From Oscillospiraceae bacterium (GTDB lineage: Bacteria; Bacillota; Clostridia; Oscillospirales; Oscillospiraceae), in assembly GCA_031262405.1 (NCBI GenBank), contig JAISHS010000029.1:1-37254 (forward strand): a DNA stretch of 37,254 bases, given 5' to 3'. Below are positions 1 to 7,290 of the stretch, piece by piece. Numbering within the stretch: the first letter of the stretch is position 1; each line of letters starts with the position of its first letter. A program made the position numbers and the translations under genes. Below the pieces are notes generated by a model. That model saw only the letters and a list, made by a program, of their open reading frames with translations. It ran no database searches and was not told the DNA's origin.

Positions 1-149
1 ACTGTTGTCAATAAATGACGAGGTCATTTATTCACATAAAAAATATTACAAGGAGGAGTTTTTTACATGAAACTCAAAAAGACACTAGCCCTTGTGCTGG
101 CTCTTGTGCTTGCCTTCGGTACGCTCAGCGTGGCCTCCGCCGCGACTGA
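1..149 (+). repeat. Inverted repeat copy A: shared SLH gene leader and signal-peptide region
   Basis: This stretch is almost identical (only a few mismatches, e.g. at 21 and in the signal-peptide codons) to the reverse complement of 9692-9840. It covers the 5' leader, the ribosome binding site AAGGAGGAG, the ATG and the signal-peptide codons of the SLH gene. The leader contains a perfect 10-bp inverted repeat (AATAAATGAC at 10-19, GTCATTTATT at 23-32), which could be an mRNA 5' stem-loop or an operator. The repeat may continue left of the window. Such identity between genes whose downstream parts have diverged suggests recent conversion or selection on expression signals (inference). Confidence 0.85.
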
Positions 150-2682
150 CTATACCGATAAGGCTTCCATCCAGTACACGGAAGCTGTAGACGTGCTGGA
201 CGGCATCGGCGCGATCGAAGGCTTAGGCGACGGCACCTTTAACCCGACGGGCACCATCACCCGCGCTCAGGCCGCGAAGATGATTGCCTACACAATTTAT
301 GGTGAACAGTATGCCAAGACGCTGCCGCTCGTTGCCAGCAGCTTCTCGGACGTGACCTCCCCAAACTATGACTGGGCGATCCCCAGCATTGAGTATCTCG
401 TAGATCGCGGGATCATCGACGGTGTCGGCGACGGCAAGTTCAACCCGAATTCGCCCGTCACCGGCTATGCGTTCCTCAAGATGCTGCTCGTAGCCCTCGG
501 CTATGGCGAGAACGGCGAGTTCGTCGGCATCGGCTGGGAGCTTGGCGTACACAATTATGCCATCGCAGTAAAAGACAAGGATGGCAAGGGCGTTACCCTG
601 TTTAGAGGCCTTAAGGGCGCATTTGACGGAACCAAGTCCGCCACACGCGAGGAAGCCGCTCTCTATTGCTTCAACGCTCTGAACGACCTCTTGGTAAGTT
701 ATAGCCCTCTGCTCAATGACTATACGACTGTTTTCAGCGGAAAAACGCTTGGCGAAACCGTCTATGGACTCGAATCAAAGAACTCCAGTGACGATTACGG
801 CGTCTATGGCCACAAGTGGTTTGCATCCGTGCTGAGCACAGATGCTATCTCCGGCTTCTATGTGGACGACGAATTTGTCGCCACCATTCCCTATGGCACG
901 AAATTCTCGGATATCCCCAAGCTCCTCGGGACGACGGAAAGAGATAATAAGCGCGGCTTGATCTCCATCGACAACGGCGCGCTGGACAAGAGCAACCTTT
1001 ATAGTGTGGATACCCAAGTTGGCGCCATTGTAGGAAGTGCCAGTAATGGTAAATTATCCGTATCTCAGTTTGAGGGCTTGCTTTCTACTAAAGGAGACTG
1101 GACGACGCCCGGAACTATTGACGTGTACATCAGTAAGGATCCCGCGGATAACCCGACTGATACAACCGGTATAGGCAAAGATGACAACGGCGGAGACGGC
1201 TACTACAAGTTCGTAACCTGCTATGAGTATTTCGCTCAGATTACGAAGAAGACCGCAAGCGACGGCAAAGCTGACCTGACAATCTATGGTGATGGCAAGT
1301 CTGTAAAAATCAGCCTCACCGGAACCTATGCCAAGGGCGAAGCCTTCATCGCAATTCCCAAGGGAACAGACATTAGCTCTACCTCGATAAAAGACAAAGA
1401 CGACCTAATCAGCCTGACGGCCGCAACCCCCATCAAGGGCAAGGTTACGGGCTATGAAGGAAGCGCCGACGAGTCCTATGTCTATGTGGACGGCACGAAG
1501 TATACGAAGGCAAGGTTTACCTTCGCTGCACCGAACGCCACCGCCGGTCTCTTAGCCTTTAGCGCCTCCGGCTATGATAAGACCGACGCCAACTTCTATC
1601 TCGACAAAGACGGACTCGTAATCGCCATGGTCAAGATTGACGACCCGGCACCGACAGTGTACTATGGACTTGCGGTAGACTACGATGTGTCTGACTACGC
1701 CTGGGAAACAGGTGCGGCTGCAAGCGAGAAAGTGAAGTTCTTTGACGAGACCGGTGCTGAAAAGACACTGTTCTCAGCTCTGACATTAAACGATGACGGA
1801 AGTATAAAGGGTACGCCTCCATTGGATGGTTTATCCGCAGCTTCTGATATCGCGCCGCTGCTCTTCGCTTACACTTTGAATGCAGATGGAAAGATTGATG
1901 CAGTCAAGGGAACTCCGGCTGCTTTGACCACGAGCAGTGGTGGTACGCAAACGGCACTTCCAGCAGCTACTCCTGCCGCGAACGTTTTTGTTAATCCGGG
2001 CGCAAAAGATTACTATCTGTCCGACTCAACGGTAGCGTTCTATTATGCCAAAGACGATACTGTCAGCGTTGGCGTAGTCAAGGGATTCAAGAACATGGTC
2101 ACTAAACCTGCACGCACAGTGGATTATAATCAGTATGCAATGCTTGATCTTGATCTTACGGGTGATATCCTTGAAGCAGTTGTGATTGATTGCGAAACTA
2201 CGCTGCTCTCGGGTCTGCCGCAGAATAAGGCTGCCGGATTCGTGTACTTCGCATCGGCTGACTTTGAAGTGTCCGGAGACTACTACATCTTCAAGAATGC
2301 ATATGTGAATGGCGCCAAGGCAGACTTCAAACTCCTTAAAACAGGCTCTGGTGATGTTGATGCAGGAGAAACCCTTCTTTATAGGGTTAACGCGAAGGGT
2401 GATAACGTGATTACCGATGTAACGACGATCGACATCGAGGAAGGTGTAATTATCCAGAGAGAAGGAACGCTATTTGTAACCACAGGAAGCGGAACCGTAG
2501 TAACCTATACTGTAGACGACGACACGGAGTACTATGCTGTGAAGTCGGATGGTTCGCTCGAATCTCTGGCTGATAAGCCCGATAAGGACGACGCAATAAT
2601 CGGTCGTGCTCCCGGAAGCACCGCAGCAGACGATGCAATCATCTACATCCCGAAGGATCTTATCACCGCACCTGGAGTCTAA
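67..2682 (+). CDS. SLH-domain surface (S-layer-like) protein, 871 aa
   Basis: Secreted cell-wall protein. Residues 1-26 form a typical signal peptide (basic start, Leu/Val/Ala-rich core, cleavage near ASA-AT). Two clear SLH repeats follow at about 30-80 and 95-145, each with the GxGDGxFxPxxxxTRxxxxxM/L type pattern (GLGDGTFNP, GVGDGKFNP). A degenerate third repeat lies near 155-205, ending in TREEAALY. SLH domains anchor proteins to secondary wall polymer. The remaining ~650 residues are Thr/Asp/Gly-rich, beta-type, with no recognised enzyme motif and no LPXTG. The start is fixed by AAGGAGGAG ten bases upstream. It is a paralogue of the convergent gene at 7291-9774, near-identical at the N-terminus and similar in patches to the C-terminus (ALKYFAQITxKT-type and CxxGLPxKxAGFVYFAS segments). 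A structural S-layer role is inferred. Confidence 0.88.
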   Translation: MKLKKTLALVLALVLAFGTLSVASAATDYTDKASIQYTEAVDVLDGIGAIEGLGDGTFNPTGTITRAQAAKMIAYTIYGEQYAKTLPLVASSFSDVTSPNYDWAIPSIEYLVDRGIIDGVGDGKFNPNSPVTGYAFLKMLLVALGYGENGEFVGIGWELGVHNYAIAVKDKDGKGVTLFRGLKGAFDGTKSATREEAALYCFNALNDLLVSYSPLLNDYTTVFSGKTLGETVYGLESKNSSDDYGVYGHKWFASVLSTDAISGFYVDDEFVATIPYGTKFSDIPKLLGTTERDNKRGLISIDNGALDKSNLYSVDTQVGAIVGSASNGKLSVSQFEGLLSTKGDWTTPGTIDVYISKDPADNPTDTTGIGKDDNGGDGYYKFVTCYEYFAQITKKTASDGKADLTIYGDGKSVKISLTGTYAKGEAFIAIPKGTDISSTSIKDKDDLISLTAATPIKGKVTGYEGSADESYVYVDGTKYTKARFTFAAPNATAGLLAFSASGYDKTDANFYLDKDGLVIAMVKIDDPAPTVYYGLAVDYDVSDYAWETGAAASEKVKFFDETGAEKTLFSALTLNDDGSIKGTPPLDGLSAASDIAPLLFAYTLNADGKIDAVKGTPAALTTSSGGTQTALPAATPAANVFVNPGAKDYYLSDSTVAFYYAKDDTVSVGVVKGFKNMVTKPARTVDYNQYAMLDLDLTGDILEAVVIDCETTLLSGLPQNKAAGFVYFASADFEVSGDYYIFKNAYVNGAKADFKLLKTGSGDVDAGETLLYRVNAKGDNVITDVTTIDIEEGVIIQREGTLFVTTGSGTVVTYTVDDDTEYYAVKSDGSLESLADKPDKDDAIIGRAPGSTAADDAIIYIPKDLITAPGV

Positions 2683-2725
2683 TCCCCTAGCAATAAACCG
2701 TCAATGACGGTTAGCAAAGACTAAA

Positions 2726-2764
2726 AAGGTTCCGCATGGCATAAGCCATGCGGAATCTTTTTGT
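2726..2764 (+). terminator. Rho-independent terminator of the first SLH gene
   Basis: An 11-bp perfect stem (TTCCGCATGGC at 2730-2740, GCCATGCGGAA at 2745-2755) with an ATAA loop is followed by a T-rich tail. The same stem occurs after the second SLH gene at 7208-7233, so both genes carry the same 3' signal. Confidence 0.9.
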
Positions 2765-2766
2765 GC

Positions 2767-2795
2767 TTGACAAGGAAGGAAGATGGTGGTAGTAT
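2767..2795 (+). promoter_or_regulatory. Sigma-A promoter of structured RNA copy 1
   Basis: TTGACA (2767-2772), exactly 17 bases, TAGTAT (2790-2795). No open reading frame follows; the conserved RNA begins about 6-8 bases after the -10 box. The layout is the same at the second copy. Confidence 0.82.
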
Positions 2796-2800
2796 AAGTA

Positions 2801-3075
2801 TGCAGGAAGGGCGTTTTCGCTCGGCGATTGGCCCCAGTGCAGAGACTTTGGTAAAGTTAGCCTAAATCGATGTCAATTCAGACCAACCAATAAAGCCGCC
2901 ACTGGACTGGAGTGGCGGCTTTAGCGTTTCTTCAGTTTGCGGATGTGGACCGTAACTGAGAACATTCCAATATGGAATGTGATACGCATCAGCATCCCCT
3001 CCTTTCAGAGAGTAGCCAACCGCCATGTAATCTGCGAAAACGCCCCCCGAGTCACCGACATCAATGACTTGACCT
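2801..3075 (+). ncRNA. Structured noncoding RNA, copy 1 (unidentified family)
   Basis: A non-coding ~275-nt transcript is predicted, also present at 6849-7125. Helices seen: outer 12-bp GGGCGTTTTCGC (2809-2820) with GCGAAAACGCCC (3034-3045); a second helix GGCGATTGGC with GCCAACCGCC; a central 12-bp hairpin (2892-2903 with 2911-2922); GGATG near 2941 with CATCC near 2994; and a 3' hairpin (3049-3054 with 3065-3070). The central and 3' hairpins differ from copy 2 by paired changes that keep base pairing, which is strong evidence for RNA. The loop GATGTC near 2872 is complementary to GACATC in the 3' hairpin loop, a possible pseudoknot. The single-stranded CCCCTCCTTTC near 2997 resembles the 16S anti-Shine-Dalgarno end. 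I see no SRP, tmRNA or RNase P signatures. raiA RNA or a 6S-like RNA are candidates I cannot test here. Confidence 0.72.
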
Positions 3076-3150
3076 TATTCTACAACTTTTGGCAAGAATT
3101 GTCAAGAATAACGTAATAAAAATGCGCAGAAACCGCCCGCAAGCCGGAAT

Positions 3151-3279
3151 CCGTGGGGGATTGCGGGTCGGTGCCCGCAATGACGGGGGAGTCGCCCGCC
3201 AAGACAGAGGACAGAAGCGAGAAGACAGAAGACAGATGCGGTAGCCGTGGGGGATTGCGGATCAAGTCCGCAATGACGA
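3151..3279. repeat. Pair of small palindromic intergenic repeats
   Basis: Two copies (3151-3185 and 3245-3279) of a ~35-bp unit of the form CCGTGGGGGATTGCGG...CCGCAATGACG, whose arms ATTGCGG and CCGCAAT form a hairpin. This type is common between genes in many bacterial genomes and yields the familiar spurious peptide IADLIRNPP when translated. Between the copies, at about 3200-3238, lies a short degenerate GAAGACAGA tandem repeat. No gene is seen from 3076 to 3328. Confidence 0.75.
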
Positions 3280-3328
3280 AGTTGGAAGTCCGCAATTACG
3301 GGGGGCGATGGCGGATAATAGATAGTTG

Positions 3329-3357
3329 TTTACAGGTCAACAAAAAAGTGGTATACT
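3329..3357 (+). promoter_or_regulatory. Promoter of the glycosyltransferase-rpiB operon
   Basis: TTTACA (3329-3334), 17-base spacer, TATACT (3352-3357), lying 46 bases before the glycosyltransferase ATG. The spacing and hexamers fit the housekeeping sigma factor. Confidence 0.75.
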
Positions 3358-3403
3358 CTGGGCTGGACACTTCTGATTGTGTGACTGTCGAAAGGATTTA
3401 CCG

Positions 3404-5281
3404 ATGAGATTTCTTGCAGTAATCTGCCTGATACTCGCTATAACGGCGGTGCTGGTGTTCTTCGTTTACTATTTCCGCGTCATGCGCCGCGAGAGTCCCG
3501 CCGCAGACCTGGAGGAAAACGAAAATACGCTCTTTAGCTATCCGCGCCGACGCTTCCCCATGACGCGGAGCGACGCGCTGCCGCTGGCGATAATCGTGCT
3601 GCTGTATTCAATCGTCGCCTATATCGGGCTGGGCAACAGCTATTCCCCGGAAAACTTCTGCTCCTTTGAGGGCAAGGGGCGCTATGTCGTCGTAAAGCTG
3701 CCGGAGGGGACTATTTTAACGCGCGCGCAGTATTTCACGGGGCTGCACACCGGCAACTACTATCTCCAATACTCCGTGGACGGCGAGAACTATACCGACG
3801 TCTCCACAATGGAGCAAAAGTATAACGATATTTTCAAGTGGCGGGATGCCTCGCTTCCGCTGGACAACTTTGACCCCGTCAACTACGTCCGCATAATCGC
3901 GGACACGCGCCTCGACATGGGCGAGCTTGCGCTCTATGGCTGGGACGGCTACATTATCCCCGCCGAAAATCTCGGCTTCGACGCCGGAGCCGCCCCGCTC
4001 TTCGACGAGCAGGAGCTGGTTCCGATAAAGAACACCTACAAAAACAGCACCTATTTCGACGAGATTTACCACGTCCGCACCGCCTATGAGCACATGGAAA
4101 ACGTATACCCCTATGAGGTCTCGCACCCGCCGCTCGGCAAGCTCATTCTGAGCCTCGGAATCAGCATATTCGGGCTGAACCCCTTCGGCTGGCGCTTCAT
4201 GGGCGTCCTCTTCGGGATACTCATGCTGCCCTGCCTCTATGTCTTCATCAAAAACCTCTTCGGCAAAACCAAAATCGCCGCCGCGGGCACGGCGATCTTC
4301 GCCTTTGACTTCATGCACTACACGCAAACGCGAATCGCCACCATCGACACCTACGGCGTGTTCTTCATAATCTTAATGTTCCTCTTCATGTACCGCTATA
4401 TCACCGCCCCGCGCGACGACCCCTTCGCGACGCGCTCTAAAACGACCCTGCCGCTCTTTCTCTCCGGCCTGTGCTTCGGACTCGGCGCGGCAAGCAAGTG
4501 GATAGTCATCTACGGCGGCGCGGGACTCGCGATAATCTGGCTGCTCTTCCGCATAGCCCGAGGCCGCGAGATGATTCGCTCGGGTCGAGCTTGGGAGCAC
4601 AGCCGCGAGCTTGCGCTCGATATCACGCAGTGCCTGGCCTTTTTCGTCGTCATCCCCGGCGTAATCTACTACCTCAGCTACTGGCGTTACGGCACCGCCG
4701 AGGGCATGAGCGGCCTTTCCATGCTCTTAGACAAGCGCTATCTCGACCTCGTAATCGATAACCAGAAGTTCATGTTCAGCTACCACAAGGGCGTCAACGA
4801 CACCCACCCCTACTCCTCCGACTGGTACCAGTGGATCGTGAACGGCAGACCGATTCTCTACTATCTCGAGTCGCTCCCGCGCAACTTCAAGTCGGCGTTC
4901 GCCTGCTTCATGAACCCGCTCGTGGCTTGGGGGGGGCTCGTCGCCATGGGCGCAATGGTCGTCCGCGTCTTCAAAAATCGCGACGCAAAGGCACTGCTCA
5001 TCCTAATCGGCTACCTCACGAGCCTCGTGCCGTGGATCATAATCACGCGAATCACCTTCGCCTATCACTACTTCCCCTGCCTGATCTTCATCGTGCTGGC
5101 AATCTGCCACGTGTTCAACTCCCTGCGCCTGCGCGACCCCAACTGGAAGCGTCCCTTCTACGCCGCAACGGCGGCAACTCTCGCGCTGTTCCCGCTTTTC
5201 TACCCCGTCCTCTCGGGCGTCGCCGCGCCCCGCTGGTACGAGACTTTGCTCGCGTGGATACCGGGCGCGTGGCCATTTTAA
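3404..5281 (+). CDS. PMT-family phospholipid-linked glycosyl/mannosyltransferase (GT39-like)
   Basis: Integral membrane protein of 625 aa, predicted to transfer a sugar from a polyprenyl-phosphate carrier to protein or cell-surface acceptors outside the membrane. One N-terminal membrane segment (about 3-24) and another near 58-76 precede an extracytoplasmic beta-rich insert (about 85-190, discoidin-like). The catalytic-loop motif FDEIYHVR (acidic pair D219-E220) and HPPLGK (241-246) follow, typical of protein O-mannosyltransferases, then about ten hydrophobic segments. I chose the ATG at 3404 because AAAGGA lies seven bases upstream and the protein then starts with a membrane segment; the upstream in-frame ATG at 3377 lacks a good site. 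It is first in an operon with the PHP phosphatase, rpiB and a small membrane protein. Its position between two S-layer-type genes suggests it glycosylates surface proteins (inference). Confidence 0.85.
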   Translation: MRFLAVICLILAITAVLVFFVYYFRVMRRESPAADLEENENTLFSYPRRRFPMTRSDALPLAIIVLLYSIVAYIGLGNSYSPENFCSFEGKGRYVVVKLPEGTILTRAQYFTGLHTGNYYLQYSVDGENYTDVSTMEQKYNDIFKWRDASLPLDNFDPVNYVRIIADTRLDMGELALYGWDGYIIPAENLGFDAGAAPLFDEQELVPIKNTYKNSTYFDEIYHVRTAYEHMENVYPYEVSHPPLGKLILSLGISIFGLNPFGWRFMGVLFGILMLPCLYVFIKNLFGKTKIAAAGTAIFAFDFMHYTQTRIATIDTYGVFFIILMFLFMYRYITAPRDDPFATRSKTTLPLFLSGLCFGLGAASKWIVIYGGAGLAIIWLLFRIARGREMIRSGRAWEHSRELALDITQCLAFFVVIPGVIYYLSYWRYGTAEGMSGLSMLLDKRYLDLVIDNQKFMFSYHKGVNDTHPYSSDWYQWIVNGRPILYYLESLPRNFKSAFACFMNPLVAWGGLVAMGAMVVRVFKNRDAKALLILIGYLTSLVPWIIITRITFAYHYFPCLIFIVLAICHVFNSLRLRDPNWKRPFYAATAATLALFPLFYPVLSGVAAPRWYETLLAWIPGAWPF

Positions 5282-5299
5282 ACACTCTGCGAGGTAACA

Positions 5300-6133
5300 A
5301 TGCTAACTGACTATCACATACACAGCAGCGTATCTGTCGACGGCGTCGACACTATGACCGACATGGCGCGCGCGTCCTATGCCCGGGGGGTCAGGGCGCT
5401 GTGCTTCACCGACCACGTCGACCTTGACTTCCACGGCACCGGCCTGCCCGATCCCGACTGCTTCAACTGCCGCGCCGCCATGCTGGAGATGTTCCAAACC
5501 GCGCGCCGCGAGACTCCGGCCGACCTGCGCCTTGCGCTGGGCATAGAGCTGGGCGAGGGTAACCACGACGTCGAGCGCTTTTGCGAGATTTCCTCCTCGC
5601 CGGAGCTGGACTTCGTCCTCGGCTCCCTGCACAACATCCGCGGCACAATCGACTTCTACGACCTGCGCTACACCAGCCTCAGCGAGGTCGAAACCCTTGC
5701 CGAGCGCTATCTCGACGAGCTGATCGAGCTGTCAAATCTGCCCTACTTCGACGTGATGGCGCACATCGGCTACATCGCGCGCTACATCCGGCGGGACGGC
5801 TTCAGGGACTTCGCTGTCACCATGGATAATTACGGCGACAAACTGGACATAATACTCAAAAACCTCATCAGCCACGGCCGCGGCGTCGAGCTCAACTGCT
5901 CCGGTCTGCGCCGCAACCCGCCCGAAGAGACCCTGCCGGGGGCTGATATCGTGCGGCGTTACCGCCAGCTCGGCGGCGAAATAATAACCCTCGGCAGCGA
6001 TGCCCACAAGACCGCCCATGCGGGGCTGCACCTCGCCGAGGGCGCCGAGCTTCTTCGCGGCGCGGGCTTCAAATATGTGACGATATATCAAAAAAGAAAG
6101 CCGGAATTCATCCCGCTTTCCAAGCTCGACTAG
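5300..6133 (+). CDS. hisJ: PHP-domain phosphoesterase, histidinol-phosphatase (HisJ) family
   Basis: 277-aa cytoplasmic metallophosphatase of the PHP family. Metal-binding motifs are in the expected order: DYHIHS (H6, H8), FTDHVD (36-41), GIELGE (81-86), GSLHN (108-112), MAHIGY near 153, and GSDAHK near the C-terminus. This order and length match HisJ, which dephosphorylates histidinol phosphate in histidine biosynthesis. No other his gene is in the window, so another phosphorylated substrate is possible. The start follows GAGG by five bases. The gene begins 18 bases after the glycosyltransferase stop and is followed 29 bases later by rpiB, so the three are probably co-transcribed. Confidence 0.82.
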   Translation: MLTDYHIHSSVSVDGVDTMTDMARASYARGVRALCFTDHVDLDFHGTGLPDPDCFNCRAAMLEMFQTARRETPADLRLALGIELGEGNHDVERFCEISSSPELDFVLGSLHNIRGTIDFYDLRYTSLSEVETLAERYLDELIELSNLPYFDVMAHIGYIARYIRRDGFRDFAVTMDNYGDKLDIILKNLISHGRGVELNCSGLRRNPPEETLPGADIVRRYRQLGGEIITLGSDAHKTAHAGLHLAEGAELLRGAGFKYVTIYQKRKPEFIPLSKLD

Positions 6134-6162
6134 ACTATAGAGAAAATACGCGAGGTACACAC

Positions 6163-6603
6163 ATGATAGCAATCGGCAGCGATCACGGCGGCTACGCCCT
6201 CAAGGGCGAGATTATCGAGCATCTCAAGAGCCGCGGACTGGAATATAAGGATTTGGGCACCGATTCGGAGAAGTCAACGGACTATCCGCTCTACGGCGAG
6301 GCTGTCGCGCGCGCGGTGGTCTCCGGCGAGTGCGGCTTGGGGATCATAATCTGCGGCACCGGCATCGGCATCTCGATCGCCGCAAACAAGGTAAAAGGCG
6401 CGCGCGCCGCGCTCTGCGGCGACTGCTACAGCGCCCAAATGGCTCGTGAGCATAACGACGCGAACATCCTCGCGCTGGGCGCGCGGGTGCTCGGGACGGG
6501 TCTGGCGCTCAAGATAGTTGACGCCTTCCTCGACGCCCGCTTTCAAGGCGGCCACCACACCCACCGCGTCGAAATGTTTAAGGCGATAGAGGCGAAGGAC
6601 TGA
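6163..6603 (+). CDS. rpiB: Ribose-5-phosphate isomerase B
   Basis: 146 aa, the usual RpiB length. Interconverts ribose 5-phosphate and ribulose 5-phosphate in the pentose phosphate pathway. The N-terminus IAIGSDHGGYALK and the motif CGTGIGISIAANK (catalytic Cys64, anion loop 65-69) are characteristic, followed by REHNDANILALGAR. Close relatives act on allose or galactose 6-phosphates, but the Cys64 type and overall pattern fit RpiB. Start: GAGGT precedes the ATG. It overlaps no neighbour; the small membrane protein gene begins two bases after its stop. Confidence 0.92.
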   Translation: MIAIGSDHGGYALKGEIIEHLKSRGLEYKDLGTDSEKSTDYPLYGEAVARAVVSGECGLGIIICGTGIGISIAANKVKGARAALCGDCYSAQMAREHNDANILALGARVLGTGLALKIVDAFLDARFQGGHHTHRVEMFKAIEAKD

Positions 6604-6605
6604 AA

Positions 6606-6794
6606 ATGGCTATTAAACCGAAGGACATTTATAAAAGCAGAAAAAAGTCGCACACGGCGGCGAAGGTGACGGTGCTCGCAATTTTTCTCGTCATCGCGCT
6701 CGTGATAACGGCTTTCTTCGTCGTGCGCAGCTGGGCGGTTTACGACAGCGAAACCGGCACCGCAACCATCGTCTGGCCCTGGACGCCGGAATAA
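6606..6794 (+). CDS. Small single-pass membrane protein of unknown function, 62 aa
   Basis: Not recognised. A basic N-terminus (about 1-19, many Lys/Arg) is followed by one strongly hydrophobic segment (about 21-43) and a short tail with a DSETGTATIVWPW motif. By the positive-inside rule the tail would face outward. The ATG lies two bases after the rpiB stop, inside a tight operon, with GAAGGAC upstream acting as ribosome binding site. Operon position, hydrophobic profile and lack of overlap with another gene support it as real. Confidence 0.65.
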   Translation: MAIKPKDIYKSRKKSHTAAKVTVLAIFLVIALVITAFFVVRSWAVYDSETGTATIVWPWTPE

Positions 6795-6814
6795 TCTTCC
6801 CGCTCATTTTTCTC

Positions 6815-6843
6815 TTGACAAAATAAAAAGTTGTTGCTACAAT
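6815..6843 (+). promoter_or_regulatory. Sigma-A promoter of structured RNA copy 2
   Basis: TTGACA (6815-6820), 17-base spacer, TACAAT (6838-6843). The RNA homologous to 2801-3075 starts a few bases downstream. It lies only 20 bases after the stop of the small membrane protein gene. Confidence 0.85.
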
Positions 6844-6848
6844 AAGTA

Positions 6849-7125
6849 TACAGGAAGGGCGTTTCCGCTCGGCGGTTGGCCCGTGCTGTGGCTTTGGAGA
6901 GTCAGTCTAAATCGATGTCAATCTAGACCAACCCATAAAGCCGTCACTCGGTCCAGTGACGGCTTTAGCGTTTTTTCAGTCTACGGATGTGAATAGTTAT
7001 GGAATACATCCTAAAATGAAATGTAAAACGCAATGGCATCCCCTCCTATTACAAAAGAGAGTACCAACCGCCGTCTGACCTTACGAAAAACGCCCCCCGG
7101 GCTGTCGATCATCAACAGCTTGTCT
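6849..7125 (+). ncRNA. Structured noncoding RNA, copy 2 (unidentified family)
   Basis: Diverged homologue of the RNA at 2801-3075, in the same orientation. Outer helix GGGCGTTT (6857-6864) with AAACGCCC (7088-7095); second helix GGCGGTTGG with CCAACCGCC, which here pairs perfectly; central hairpin AAAGCCGTCACT (6937-6948) with AGTGACGGCTTT (6955-6966); 3' hairpin GGCTGT (7100-7105) with ACAGCT (7115-7120). Relative to copy 1, the central helix has a C-G to T-A exchange, and the 3' helix has several paired changes. The loop segment AATCGATGTCAAT and the CATCCCCTCCT segment are conserved. Its transcript converges on the second SLH gene. Confidence 0.74.
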
Positions 7126-7160
7126 ATATTATAGTATATTTGTCACATTTTGTCAATATA

Positions 7161-7193
7161 TATCTATTATCTTATATCTATTATCTATTATCT
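7161..7193. repeat. Low-complexity TATCTATTAT tandem repeat
   Basis: Imperfect tandem repeats of TATCTATTAT between RNA copy 2 and the SLH terminator. Apart from this and the flanking AT-rich sequence I see nothing else in 7126-7199. Confidence 0.6.
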
Positions 7194-7198
7194 GTCTT

Positions 7199-7241
7199 AA
7201 AAAAGATTCCGCATGGCTTTCGCCATGCGGAACCTTTTTTA
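7199..7241 (-). terminator. Terminator of the second SLH gene (bidirectional)
   Basis: 11-bp stem (7208-7218 with 7223-7233), TTTC loop on the plus strand, A-tract on one side and T-tract on the other, so it can work in both directions. The stem is identical to that after the first SLH gene. It separates the SLH transcript from the converging RNA copy 2. Confidence 0.88.
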
Positions 7242-7290
7242 AGTCTTGTCAATTGTCATTCGTGCATTCTCAATTGACATTGCTAGGTGT

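Noticed and set aside
2801-3075. SRP RNA, tmRNA or RNase P RNA
   Set aside because: The SRP domain IV GGAAGGAAGCAGCC-type loop, a tRNA-like end with CCA, and RNase P core sequences are all absent; two copies would also be unexpected.
3080-3407. Short open frames on both strands in the gap before the glycosyltransferase
   Set aside because: They translate small palindromic repeats (IADLIRNPP-type peptide) and overlap the promoter; no support for a gene.
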